Of a stretch of 64,000 nt of DNA, positions 46,286-56,779 are shown piece by piece (positions within the stretch are counted from its first letter, which is position 1; each line of letters opens with the position of its first letter). Source of the DNA: Ovis canadensis (Eukaryota > Chordata > Mammalia > Artiodactyla > Bovidae); assembly GCF_042477335.2 (NCBI RefSeq), contig NC_091257.1, forward strand, positions 40,270,501 to 40,334,500, written 5' to 3'. A model generated the notes under the pieces. That model was not told where the DNA came from, made no database searches, and saw nothing but the letters and a program-made list of their open reading frames with translations. The position numbers and the translations under genes are program-made.

Positions 46286-46885
46286 ATTTGATGAAGGAAA
46301 AACTGGTTGTCGACAAGGACTATTACATGCAAGGTGAGTCCGACAACCAGAATCACAATAGTCCAACATGTAAGGAGAATACCAACAATAGGAAGGTATT
46401 TAGTGTCTTCAAAAGCATAACTTTCACAGTTACTGCTAATCAATATATTAACATTAGAATCTAGAAAACATATCATGTAGGTAGAACAGGATACAAGTAG
46501 TTGTGACAAATGGTCCCAACATACATTTCAGGCAAAACTAGACTGGTCTGCTAGTACCATATATTCTCCATATGCTTAGTTAGCAAGTCAAAGACATTTT
46601 CTAATGAATTTATTAGGAAGCATGGTCTTTGTTTGACTTTTTTAATTTTTTTAACCCAGAGGAAACCTTCACCCTCATTGGGAGCACAGATAAAATCTCA
46701 GGCAGTACCATGGCATAAAAAGCAAACTGGATCTGAGCCTCTTGGACTGGGATTGGAGGCCCAATATTCCCACAGTGGGCCTGAAATATTGCAGAAACCC
46801 TGGAAAATGCTAGATTGCTGCTTCAAGAACACTTTTCAAAGGAAAGAAGTTGTCTCTTTGTCAAACAATGCAAGTTTTCATTTCA
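46286..46885. other. Intergenic sequence, nothing assigned
   Basis: No recognised exon or repeat. Confidence 0.35.
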
Positions 46886-46900
46886 AAAAGCCAAGAATTA

Positions 46901-47819
46901 TGGATAGACATAAAGACTGTCATCAGTTCAGTTCAGTTGTTCAGTGGTGTCCGATTCTTTGCGACCCCATGGAATGCAGCACGCCAGGCTTCCCTGTCCA
47001 TCACCAACTCCTGGAGCTTGCTCAAACTCATGTCTATCGAGTCAGTGATGCCATCCAACCATCTCATCCTCTGAAGTCCCCTTCTCCTCCTGCCTTCAAT
47101 CTTTCCTAGCATCAGGGTCTTTTCCAATGAGTCAGTTCTTTGCATCAGGTGGCCAAAGTATTGGAATTTCAGCTTCAGCATCAGTCCTTCCAATGAATAT
47201 TCAGGACTCACTTCCTTCAGAATGGACTGGTTGGATCTCCTTGCAGTCCAAGGGACTCTCAAGAGTCTTCTTCAACCTCACAGTTCAAAAGCATCAATTC
47301 TTCGGTGCTTAGCTTTCCTTATGGTCCAACTCTCACATCCATACGTGACCATTGGAAAAACCATAGCTTTGACTAGATGGATCTTTGTCAGCAAAATAAC
47401 GTCTCTGCTTTTTAATATGCTGTCTAGGAGACTGTCATACAGAGTGAAGAAGGTCAGAAAGAGGAAAACAAATATCATATATTATCACTTATATGTGGAA
47501 TTTAGAAAAATGGCACAGATGAACCTATTTACAAAGCAGCAATAGAGATACAGATGCAGAGAATAAATTTATGGATCCCAAGGTGGGGAGGGAGAGAGGA
47601 ATGAACTGAAAGGTTGGGACTGACATATACACTACATATAAAATAGACAACTACTGAGAACCTGTTGTACAGGGAATTCTGTTCAGTTCTCTGCAGTGAC
47701 CTAAATGGGAAAGAAATCTAAAAAAGAGGGAATATAGGTTTATGTATAACTGATTTACATTGCTACACAGCAGAAACTAACAATGTGGCAAAGCAACTCT
47801 AATAAAAATTAATTTTTTT
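46901..47819 (+). mobile_element. L1 3' fragment with 15-bp TSD, split by an antisense BovB
   Basis: The L1 begins TGGATAGACATAAAGACTGT, is interrupted at 46924-47428, and resumes 'ACAGAGTGAAGAAGGTCAGA' to the A-rich tail. The outer TSD is AAAAGCCAAGAATTA (46886-46900) and AAAAGTCAAGAATTA (47820-47834), with one mismatch. Confidence 0.92.
46924..47428 (-). mobile_element. BovB 3' fragment, antisense, nested in L1
   Basis: Starts with the CAGTTCAGTTCAGTTGTTCA terminal repeats. TSD AGACTGTCAT (46914-46923 and 47429-47438) made from the L1 sequence itself, so it is younger than the L1. Confidence 0.93.
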
Positions 47820-47892
47820 AAAAGTCAAGAATTACAAGAGTGACAATGGGACTTTCAGTTCATTTCTATGTTAATCTATTTACTATGTTTTT

Positions 47893-48374
47893 GCAGCCAT
47901 GAAATTAAAAGACGCTTACTCCTTGGAAGGAAGGTTATGACCAACCTAGATAGCATATTCAAAAGCAGAGACATTACTTTGCCAACAAATGTCCATCTAG
48001 TCAAGGCTATGGTTTTTCCAGTGGTCATGTATGGGTGTGAAAGTTGGACTGTGAAGAAAGCTGAGCACCGAAGAATTGGTGCTTTTGAACTGTGGTGTTG
48101 GAGAAGACTCTTGAGAGTCCTTTGGACTGCAAGGAGATCCAATCAGTCCATTCTAAAGGAGATCAGTCCTGGGTATTCTTTGGAAGGACTGATGCTAAAG
48201 CTGAAACGCTAAAGGAATGGACAGAGGATGAGATGGCTGGATGGCATCACTGACTCGATGCGCGTGAGTTTGGCTGATCTTTGGGAGTTGGTGATAGACA
48301 GGGAGGCCTGGCATGCTGCAGTTCATGGGGTCGCAAAGAGTCAGACACAACTGAGCGACTGAACTGAACTTAAC
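47893..48374 (+). mobile_element. BovB 3' fragment
   Basis: From GCAGCCATGAAATTAAAAGA to the terminal 'GACTGAACTGAACTTAAC'. A 114-codon remnant of the post-RT region is open (47868-48212 includes flanking bases), followed by a deletion near 48212 where sequence up to 'GGAATGGACAGAGGATGAGA' is lost. Confidence 0.92.
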
Positions 48375-48552
48375 TAACAGGTAGCACAATATGTATCCTC
48401 CAATTTAATTATGTGATTATTGGGACAGTATTATTTGCATCTGTGACTGTGCTATATAGACCTTAATATAACATATGTGTATATGTGTATGACTGAGACA
48501 CAGTTTCACAAAATCTAACTTGTCTTTACTCCATACATGGAAATTAAAATTA

Positions 48553-49158
48553 CACAAAATTAAAAGATGCTTGCTCCTTGGAAGAAAAGCTATGACAAAC
48601 CTAGACAGCATATTAAAAAGCAGAGACATTACTTTGCCGATAAAGGTCTGTATAGTTAAAGCTATGGTTTTTCCAGTAGTCATGTATGGGTTTGAGAGCT
48701 GGACCATAAAGAAGGCTGAATACCGAACAATAGGTGCTTTTGAATTGTGATGCTGGAGAAGACTCTTGAGAGTCCCTTGGACTGCAAGGAGATCCAACCA
48801 TTAAATCCTGAAGGAAATCAATCCTGAATATTAAACCTAAAGGAAACCATTAAATCCTAAAGGAAATCAATCCTGAATATTCACTGGACTGGTGCTAAAG
48901 CTGAAGCTCCAGTACTTTGGCCAACTGATGAGAATAACTGACTCATTAGAAAAGACCCTGATGCTGGGAGAGATTGAGGGCAGAAGAAGGGGGAGACAGA
49001 GGATAAGATGGTTGGATGGCATCACCAACTGAATGTACATGAGTCTGAGTAAACTCTGGGAGATAGTGAAGGACGCGGTCGCCTGTCTACCCTGTCTACC
49101 CTGGGGCAGTCCATGGGGTCACAAAGAATTGGACATGACTGAGAGACTGAACAACACC
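48553..49158 (+). mobile_element. BovB 3' fragment with internal duplication
   Basis: Same region as the previous copy, more diverged. Inside it, the segment beginning ACCATTAAATCCT is present twice (about 48796-48832 and 48847-48881). Confidence 0.9.
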
Positions 49159-49869
49159 ACGCAATAATTCTGACAGGTTCTTTTCTATACTTATTTTAAA
49201 ATGCTGATTTCAACCCACTACATTGTTTCACTAAAGGATCACGACCTCAGTCTGAAAATCCTGACTTGAGGGAAGTTTCTAGTTGGTCTGCCCTAGGGAT
49301 CTAGCCTGTGAAATATTTCTCCTGGTGGTTTGATTTAGGACATTGACTGAACACCGATTGTCACTGATCATGTTTGTAGACAGATGATATCAGACCGGAA
49401 GATGTAGCTAACATAGCCTTAGTAGGCTGCAACAGTGGATCCAAGAAAACGGGCTGTGTTTTCAAAAAGTTAAAGGTATAAGCCTACACTACATTAAGTG
49501 ATGTAAGTCATATATTCCCAATAGGGGACATATTTTAAAATTTGTTTCATCTTTGTAGAAGGAGTTATGATTTGAAAATAGAACATATGGGAAAGATTTC
49601 AGGATTTTAATTTAGTACAAGCAGGATCCAAGTCATCAGGGTTAAGTGATTGCCAAAATAACCAGGTGAAAAGCAATCAGACGAAGAGTCCCTGAGAACC
49701 TTTCCTGAGGCCAGAGTTTACCTGGCTGTTTGCATTTACTTCTCAGAAGCACATTTTGACCAGAGGGACAATGACAAATTAGAACAAGGACACATGAGGT
49801 AGGGGAAGAACCACATCACATGAAGGACAGTTGAAGGAGTGCAGGGTGTGGAATCTGAAAATGCAAGAC
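49159..49869. other. Intergenic sequence, nothing assigned
   Basis: No recognised exon or repeat. Confidence 0.35.
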
Positions 49870-49877
49870 AAAGGAAT

Positions 49878-50305
49878 TTCCAGTGGTCACGTATGGATGT
49901 GAGAGTTGGACCATAAAGAAGGCGGAACGCTGAAGAAGTGATGCTTTTGAACTGCGGTGCTGGAGAAGACTCTTGAGAGTCCCTTGGACAGCAAGGAGAT
50001 CCAACCAGTCCATCCTAAAGGAAATCAGTCCTGAATATTCACTGGAAGGACTGATGCTGAAACTGAAGTTCTAATACTTTGGCCACCTGATGCAAAGAAC
50101 TGACTCATTGGAAAAGACCCTGATGCTGAGAAAGACTGAAGGCAGGAGGAGAAGGGGACAACAGAGGATGAGATGGTTGGATCACTGACTCGATGGACAT
50201 GAGTTTGAGCAATTTCTGGGAGCTGGTGATGGACAGGGAATCCTGGCATGCTCCATTCCATGGGGTCGCAAAGAGTTGGACATGACTGAGCAACTGAACT
50301 GACTG
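49878..50305 (+). mobile_element. BovB 3' fragment, 8-bp TSD
   Basis: From 'TTCCAGTGGTCACGTATGGA' to 'GAGCAACTGAACTGACTG'. TSD AAAGGAAT at 49870-49877 and 50306-50313. Confidence 0.9.
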
Positions 50306-50397
50306 AAAGGAATAGTGGTCTTCAAGTATCAGAAAATCTGATATGAATCACACGAAAGAAAGATGACACTTGGTCCCTTGTCTCCCAGAAGGCAGAA

Positions 50398-50421
50398 TCA
50401 TTCATTCATTCATTCATTGAA
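50398..50421 (+). repeat. (CATT)n microsatellite
   Basis: Six tandem ATTC/CATT units at the edge of an old repeat. Confidence 0.85.
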
Positions 50422-50614
50422 CAAACTTGTTGAGCACCTATTACTTTTTATTAAGCCAAGTTTTAGAAGTCCAGGAATAAAAGGAACTCAAAAACCACAC
50501 TGTCCAGTGGGCATGAAGGACACATCCCAGCTTTCTGAAACTTGCATGTATGTCTCTTGTGGCAGCAGCGTTCACTGGGCAGGCATAGCCCCCTTATAAT
50601 GCGTCACCTTCTGT

Positions 50615-51160
50615 GTGGGATCATTTATTGTCCAGACTCAAGGTCTGTACCATGTCCCTGACCAGGCTCAACCAGCAAAAATCTTTCAAAAGCCCCCAGT
50701 TACCTCTAGAATAAGATCTAAAATCCAAAGGGCACCCAAGGCTTGTTTTCAAAATCTCTTTTTTCATCAATGTCTCCTGCCACCCCCTACCCCAGCCATT
50801 TTAAATTAAGTTCAGTTTCCTAAATGCACTGTGCTCTCTCACTGCCTTCCAATGCTGTATGCCCGTCATCATCACCAGCCCCTGGCTGACTTCTGTGTTT
50901 CCACTATGACAACGCAGTTACCCGCCGACTTCAGGAGGCCCCTGTGACTCCTGCTGGCCAGGTTCCATGAACCCTCCTCTGTGCTCCAGGGTACACAGTC
51001 CCCCTTTGTTACTTATCCTAGTGAACTGTCACTTACCTAGAAGCTCTGTGAAGACTGGAATGTTTTCTCTTGGTATCTCAGCACCGGGTGCAGTGGGTGG
51101 CACAGAGCTGGTCTTCAAAAATGCCTGTTAAATATATCAACGAATGAAGGGTTCCGATTG
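50615..51160 (+). repeat. L2 LINE 3' end, diverged
   Basis: Fits the L2 order loosely ('AAGCCCCCAGTTACC', 'AGAATAAGATCTAAAATCCA', 'CTTACCTAGAAGCTCTGTGA', 'GGTATCTCAGCACC', terminal 'ATCAACGAATGAAGG'). Confidence 0.62.
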
Positions 51161-51199
51161 CACCAAGAGATTAAGTATTCCTTAAAACAACTTTTAATA

Positions 51200-51292
51200 G
51201 AGTATCATCTATAAAAATATTGAGTCACTATGTTGTACACCTGAAACTGATATTGTAAATCAATGATACTTCAATTTAAAATAAAACAAGTA
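51200..51292 (+). mobile_element. Old L1 3' end
   Basis: 'CACTATGTTGTACACCTGAA' then 'TGATACTTCAATTTAAAATA' is an L1 3' terminus with a degraded tail. Confidence 0.72.
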
Positions 51293-51517
51293 AGCATTTC
51301 CAAAGATAGAACTGTTCATTGACTTTCAACTTTTGACAATGAATCTAAACAGAGGAATCGTGAGAGAACTCTTTAGAAACTCACTTCTAAGGTCAAGACC
51401 ACCATGGACCTCTAGGCAACAGGAGCCCGAAGTGAGTCAGGTAACAGGAAGCACGCCCTGAAACTTGCTCCCCAGGGACGCGAAGAGAGGATGAGGAGGG
51501 ATTGTTGACAGTCATCA

Positions 51518-51903
51518 TCAGAAGGTGATCTCAATTTGCTGCTCTGTGAGTTGTCCTGGCATCGCAGGGGGCATCCAGCCTTTCTCTCCTACAAGAAGGC
51601 TGGCACCGGGCAGTCCATGCGTCAGGGCAGTAAAACAATCCCGCATGAAGGGCAGCACGTTGTCCGTGGGCCGTGCCAGCCTGAAGAAACAGTGCTGCCT
51701 TTGAGAGACACAAAGAGCCACTGTCCTTGCCTCTTTTTTTCTTCTTCAAAAACTGTCAGAGTCCAAAACTCGCTGCAGAGATAACAAAGGCTCCTCGCAG
51801 ACTGAGCAGAAGGCTGTAGCCGTTCCACCTGTAGAACCCCAGCCAAAACCACCCCACAGCCCACAAGATTAAGGTAGTCAAGCATCCTTTTCACCTGGTC
51901 CAT
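51518..51903 (-). other. Exon-like minus-strand stretch, unidentified
   Basis: Upstream on the minus strand, a pyrimidine-rich tract ends in a good acceptor (TTTTTCTTTCAG) at 51908, followed by ATTATGGACCAGGTGAAAAG. Two minus-strand frames stay open for long stretches: one from the ATG at 51903 (93 codons, starting MDQVKRMLDYLNLVGCG, with a hydrophobic segment) and one ending at 51518 (67 codons, ending GQLTEQQIEITF). They are in different frames, there is no clear donor at the downstream end, and I recognise neither peptide. It may be a lncRNA exon, a decayed pseudogene, or chance. Confidence 0.3.
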
Positions 51904-51929
51904 AATCTGAAAGAAAAATAAGCTTTGCT

Positions 51930-53055
51930 GAAAAAAAAATAGAATGCTCCCCCCTTTTTTTTCTGTGCCCTTATTGGTTCAGGACTGCCCTGTTCACATC
52001 CATGGAGTGAATCAGCTTCTGCATGCCAGGATGTCTCCTTGGTAATACACACCCTACTTGCTGGTGTTTTTCATGATGCTGCCATTATATCCATGTACTA
52101 TAAAAGCCTGAGGAGTTATTTTAGCAAAGACTGAAGAACCATCCACAGAGTAGGTCCTGTGCTAAATGGGAGGTTGGACTGATTGACGACTGAGATCCCT
52201 TCCTGGTTCTGTAATTAGAAGGCAGGGAGAGGGAACATGTAATTCATTCAAGTCTGTGGTCACCCGGTAGTCACATTAATAACGCAAATGGCTCAAATGT
52301 GGACAGTGCTGCCAAGGAGTCAAGTGCAGAGGGCAAGGGCAGTTAGGAGAGAACAGAGGAAAGAGGAAGGCTAAGAGACAGGGCTGCAGTTAAGAAGAAA
52401 GTTGACATCAGTCTACACTGGGCACGCACTGTGTTTCAGGCAGGCGCTCACAACACAGGTGAAAAGCAAATTGCTTTGAGACGAGCAGTGAAAACGAGAC
52501 CTGTACTCAGGCTACAGCAACGCAATAGGCTGGGGGGTCATGGTGCGTCCGTGCAGGGAGCACAGCATGTCTGGAGGCAGATAAAATAAAGCTTCTTCAA
52601 TGAGGCAACGAGCGAGCTTAAGCTTAAGAATGAACAACAGCTGATTTAATTTGGGAGGAGGGGGCGGGAGAAGAGTCAACACAAAAAGGACAGCAAAAGC
52701 TAAGCTGTAAAGCATGTGAGATCATGGCAGACACAGAGAGTTGCAGGCAGTTCCTGGGCATGGCTGGTGCAGAGGACACCTGTGAAAAGACAGCAGAAGT
52801 ACTGGGAAACAGGGAGCTACCTGAACTGTGAAGGTCTCTCCTGCCATGCATAGCGGTGGGGGATTTACTATCAGTGTTGGGAAGACAGGGGTCCCAGAGC
52901 CCCAGGGAAGAACCGCTTCCTGGCAGGGACCTGTGGAGTGGGCAAAACTTCAGAGAGGGCAAGAGACTATAGGCACTGGACTTCCCAGGCTAACAGAAAC
53001 AGGAGAGAAGGGGGCTGGGCACAACCTTTAAGAGAATGACCTAGCCATCGACATT
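51930..53055. other. Intergenic sequence, nothing assigned
   Basis: No recognised repeat or exon. A 112-codon minus-strand ORF at 52624-52962 has no recognisable features. Confidence 0.35.
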
Positions 53056-53144
53056 ATGACAAAAACTGGTTAGAACCAACATGGCGGAAGATTCAACTGC
53101 CAGTGGACCTTGAACTTCATTATACGCTCTCTGTAATGTGTTAG

Positions 53145-53602
53145 CATTACAAATTGCCAACATCGGTTGGATCATCGAAAAAACTAGAGCGTTCCAGAAA
53201 AACATCTACTTCTGCTTTATTGACTACACCAAAGTGGATCACAACAAACTGTGGAAAATTCTTCAAGAGATGGGAATACCAGACCACCTGACCTGCCTCC
53301 TGAGAAATCTGTACGCAGGTCAAGAAGCAACAGTTAGAACTGGACATGGAACAACAGACTGGTTCCAAATTGGGAAAGGAGTACATCAAGGCTGTATATT
53401 GTCACCCTGCTTATTTAACTTCTATGCAGAGTACATCATGAGAAATGCCAGGCTGGATGAAGCACAAGTAGGAATCAAGATGGCCAGGAGAAATATCAAT
53501 AACCTCAGATATGCAGATGACACCACCCTTATGGCAGAAGGCGAAGAAGAACTAAAGAGCCTCTTGATGAAAGTGAAAGAGGAGAGTGAAAAAGTAGTTT
53601 AA
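53145..53602 (+). pseudogene. BovB reverse transcriptase remnant
   Basis: A 154-codon frame (open from 53138) covers RTE-type reverse transcriptase from motif A to beyond motif C. The catalytic YADD box is visible in NLRYADDTTLMAEGEEEL, and GVHQGCILSPCLFNFYAEYI corresponds to motif B. Around motif A the sequence reads FIDYTKVDHNKLW; relative to the usual family sequence about four residues (the AFDC part) are missing, and the frame ends at TAA near 53602, with the continuation in another frame. Dead copy. Confidence 0.9.
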
Positions 53603-54296
53603 AAGTCAACATTCAGAAAACTAAGATCATGGCATCCGGTCCCATCACTTCATGGCAAATAGATGGGGAAACAATGGAAACAGTGAGAGACTTTATTTTG
53701 GGGAGCTCCAAAATCACTGCAGATGGTGACTGCAGCCATGAAATTAAAAGACACTTGCTCCTTGGAAGAAAAGCTGTGACCAACCTACACAGCGTATTAA
53801 AAAGCAGAGACATTACTTTGCCAACAAAGGTCCATCTAGTCAAAGCTATGGTTTTTCCAGTAGTCATGTATGGATGTAAGAGTTGGACTATAAAGAAAGC
53901 TGAACAGCAAAGAATTGATGCTTTTGAACTGTGGTGTTGGAGAAGACTCTTGACAGTCCCTTGTACTGCAAAGAGATCCAACCTGTCAATCCTAAAGGAA
54001 ATCTGTCCTGAATATTCATTGGAAGGACTGATGTTGAAGCTGAAACTCCAATACTTTGGCCACCTGATGCGAAGAACTGACTCATTGGAAGAGACCTTGA
54101 TGCTGGGAAAGATTGAAGGTGGGAGGAGAAGGGGACGATGACAGAGAATGAGATGGTTGGATGGCTTCACTGACTTGATGGACATGAGTTTGAGTAGGCT
54201 CTGGAAGTTGGTGATGGACAGGGAAGCCTGGCATGCTGCAGTCCATGGGGTCACAAGGAGTCAGACACGACTGAGTGACTGAACTGAACTGAACTG
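53145..54296 (+). mobile_element. BovB LINE with partial reverse transcriptase, 10-bp TSD
   Basis: The longest BovB in the window, carrying the last part of the reverse transcriptase plus the 3' region. Perfect TSD AATGTGTTAG at 53135-53144 and 54297-54306, with target bases belonging to an LTR. Ends in GAACTGAACTGAACTG repeats. Confidence 0.94.
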
Positions 54297-54582
54297 AATG
54301 TGTTAGGATCTAAATGACACACCCCAGTTCCCAGGCTGCCCATAAAAGGTCAAAAAGTGGGTGGTGGCCCAATTCCTGGAAATCCCTGCCCCTTCTCCAA
54401 AATAGTTGGAATAACCCTCCTACTCATTAGCCTATCAAATTACCCACCCATAAAAACTAACCACCCCATATTTCAGGGTCTCCTGCCTTCTGAGATGGCC
54501 CATACTCTTTCTGTGGAGTGTGTTTCTCCCAGGATTATTCTTGCCTTTTGAGATGAACTGCATTCTGTCTATGGAATGTGTA

Positions 54583-54877
54583 AAAGTGAAAGTTAATCAT
54601 TCCTGTCCAACTCTTTGCAACCCCATGGACTGCAGCCTGCCAGGCTCCTCTGTCCATGGAATTCTCCAGGCCAGAATCCTGGAGTGGGTAGCCATTCTCT
54701 TCTCCAGGGGATCTTCCCAGCCCAGGGATTTGACCCAGGTCTCCCACATTGCAGGCAGGTTCTTTACCACTGAAGCCACCAAGGAAGCCCACGAATACTA
54801 GAGTGGGTAGCCTATCCCTTCTCGAGGGGATCTTCTAGAGTGGGTAGCTCTTCCCAGCTGAGCTACCAGGGAAGCTC
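54583..54877 (-). mobile_element. Bov-tA2 SINE, antisense, nested in the LTR
   Basis: Starts 'AAAGTGAAAGTTAATCATTC', contains two head-like ends ('GAAGCCACCAAGGAAGCCC' and 'GAGCTACCAGGGAAGCTC'). TSD ATGGAATGTGTA (54571-54582) and ATGAAATGTGTA (54878-54889). Confidence 0.9.
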
Positions 54878-55205
54878 ATGAAATGTGTATCTTTCTAAGT
54901 AAATCTTACATATCACTTTGTCTCTCACTGAATTCTCTCTTTGCTGAGACATCAAGAAACTGAGCTTCATTAAGTTCTGAGACCAAGTGTGCGATTTCAA
55001 CTAAAAGGCTGTGGATTCAAGTCCCCGTCTGAGGTGTGCAGTTTCATAGTCAAGATTGGCTGTTCCCAAGTGTGGGTGAAGAATGTCACCAGCCATATCA
55101 GCAAACAAAGGACATCTTGGTCATCAAGCCATCAACCACTGCAGCCATCACAACAGTGCAGCCTGAGGGGGATTCAGGATGGAGAAAAACAGGATACTGG
55201 CCAAG

Positions 55206-55285
55206 TGTAGCCTACCAGGCTCCTCCACTCATGGGATTTTCCAGGCTAGAGTACTGGAGTGGGTTGCCATTTCCTTCTCCATAGA
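55206..55285 (-). mobile_element. Bov-tA SINE fragment, antisense
   Basis: 'TGTAGCCTACCAGGCTCCTC' through 'GGGTTGCCATTTCCTTCTCC'. Both ends truncated. Confidence 0.82.
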
Positions 55286-55289
55286 CAAC

Positions 55290-55590
55290 TAAGGTGCATG
55301 TCAAAAGAATTATTTCAACGAGCTCAGCCTCTTGTATCTTCCCATACAGAAAATCACTAAATTTGTTAACTGGAGACGTCTGGGTTTTAATTAACAGTAA
55401 TTCTTTGATGTTTCTACTACCTGGTTTTTGTTGCAAAAATATCTATATATCCTGTTTCTTCACTTAACTCTTTGGAACAGTTCCTCAGAGGTATATAAGA
55501 GGCTGACTCCTGGGCTTTCATCCTGGTCAGTCTGCTGAATAAAATATAATTCTCAACTTTTAGGCTGTGCATTTGTTTTCAGTCCATACA
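55290..55590 (+). mobile_element. Second LTR-like segment with TATA and poly-A signals
   Basis: Contains GTATATAAGAGGCTGACTCC at about 55491, a TATA-type motif, then AATAAAATATAATTCTCAAC (poly-A signal) about 45 bp later, and ends 'GTTTTCAGTCCATACA'. The spacing is that of an ERV LTR U3/R/U5 boundary. Family not assigned; the 5' edge is uncertain. Confidence 0.5.
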
Positions 55591-55896
55591 AGCACGGCAG
55601 GAGAGTAGGTAAAAGGCTCATGTGGGCAAGGGCGACAGACATCGCAGTTGGGCTAGAATCTCTTCCTTTTCACCCCCAACGACATGCTGGCACTGTGGAA
55701 GTCCCTGGAACTCTGGGGATGTGGGCAGAGAGGTCCAAGAAGATTCAAAGTTAAATTTCCAGTAACCCAGAGGCTTAGGGCTCAGAGCATATGTGACTTT
55801 TCAAAAATTACACATGTATTTCTTTTGTATCAGAATTTGTGGCTTGAGATCTACACCTACTACCTGGATTACCTCCTTTAAGCCTCACAATAACTT
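55591..55896. other. Intergenic sequence, nothing assigned
   Basis: No recognised exon or repeat. Confidence 0.35.
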
Positions 55897-56109
55897 ACAT
55901 GTGAAAGTCAAATCACTCAGTTGTGTCCGACTCTTTTCAACCCATGGACTGTAGCCTATCAGGCTCCTCTGTCCATGGGATTTTCCAGGCAAGGTACTGG
56001 AGCGGGTTGGTACTTCCTTCTCCAGGGGATCTTCCCCACCCAGGGATCGAACCCAGGTCTCCCGCACTGTAGGTAGATGCTTTACCGTCTAAACCACTAG
56101 GGAAGCCCC
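55897..56109 (-). mobile_element. Bov-tA2 SINE, antisense
   Basis: Starts 'GTGAAAGTCAAATCACTCAG' and ends 'AAACCACTAGGGAAGCCCC'. Confidence 0.88.
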
Positions 56110-56779
56110 ATTATTCTCCCTAGTTTACAGTAGTTAAACACAGAGGCTACGTAAGGAATGAGCTCATAAATGGAAATATTCTCATTCAAGCACCTCGTTT
56201 TACCACTGAGGTAACAGAGGTTTTGGAAAAGCTAAATGGGCCTTAAGTTCCAAGCCCAAGCCTGAAGGAAATCCTGGCTATCCCAATGTGCACTGGAAGG
56301 CAGAGTCTGAACCAGGGTGAAGTCCTCCAGGGTGCATTTTTTAAAAAACTTGAACACTGCCGTTGCTTCTGCATTTGTAAGGCAGACACATGTGAAAGGC
56401 AGATTTCCTGGAGATTTTCTACTTTTGAAATATTAATTGCAGCCTAGGCTAATAGGCTAGAAGAAGCCTATTGGTCAGCAAGAAGGCTCTTGGTCTCAGT
56501 GGGTTAACTCCTTCCCCAAACCCCTCCTCACCCATGGGAGAGGCAGCAAATCCAGTGAAGGAGAGGCAGAGGAACCTCTGCAAGGCCCGCTGCTGCTGCT
56601 GGAGCAAGTAGGGAGCCCATGGGCATCCAGCCTAGGGAGCCAAGCCCGCAAGGCCAGTCAGCTGCCAGGATCAATGGCGCTCTCCCAGGGCTCCAGGGCG
56701 TCCTGCTTGGAGGTGGAAGTTCCCACTCTATGGGCAATGTGCCACTGGTTTAAGAAAGAAACTACTGTCTCTAAGAGCC
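56110..56779. other. Intergenic sequence, nothing assigned
   Basis: A MIR-like antisense piece is possible at 56190-56330. The GC-richer stretch at 56520-56740 is unique and unidentified. Confidence 0.35.

Larger units (their letters stand above)
53056..55050 (+). mobile_element. Ruminant ERV LTR (BTLTR1-like), split by BovB and Bov-tA2
   Basis: The LTR begins near TGACAAAAACTGGTTAGAAC, is interrupted at 53145-54296 (BovB), continues 'GATCTAAATGACACACCCCA', is interrupted at 54583-54877 (Bov-tA2), and resumes 'TATCACTTTGTCTCTCACTG', 'TGAGACATCAAGAAACTGAG'. Pieces join in register once the insertions are removed. The resemblance to a BTLTR1-type LTR is from memory. No gag, pol or env sequence was seen nearby, so it looks like a solo LTR. 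The 3' boundary is uncertain. Confidence 0.72.

Noticed and set aside
53613-54254. A 213-codon minus-strand ORF
   Set aside because: It is the antisense of BovB; repeated antisense frames with the same peptide occur in other BovB copies here.
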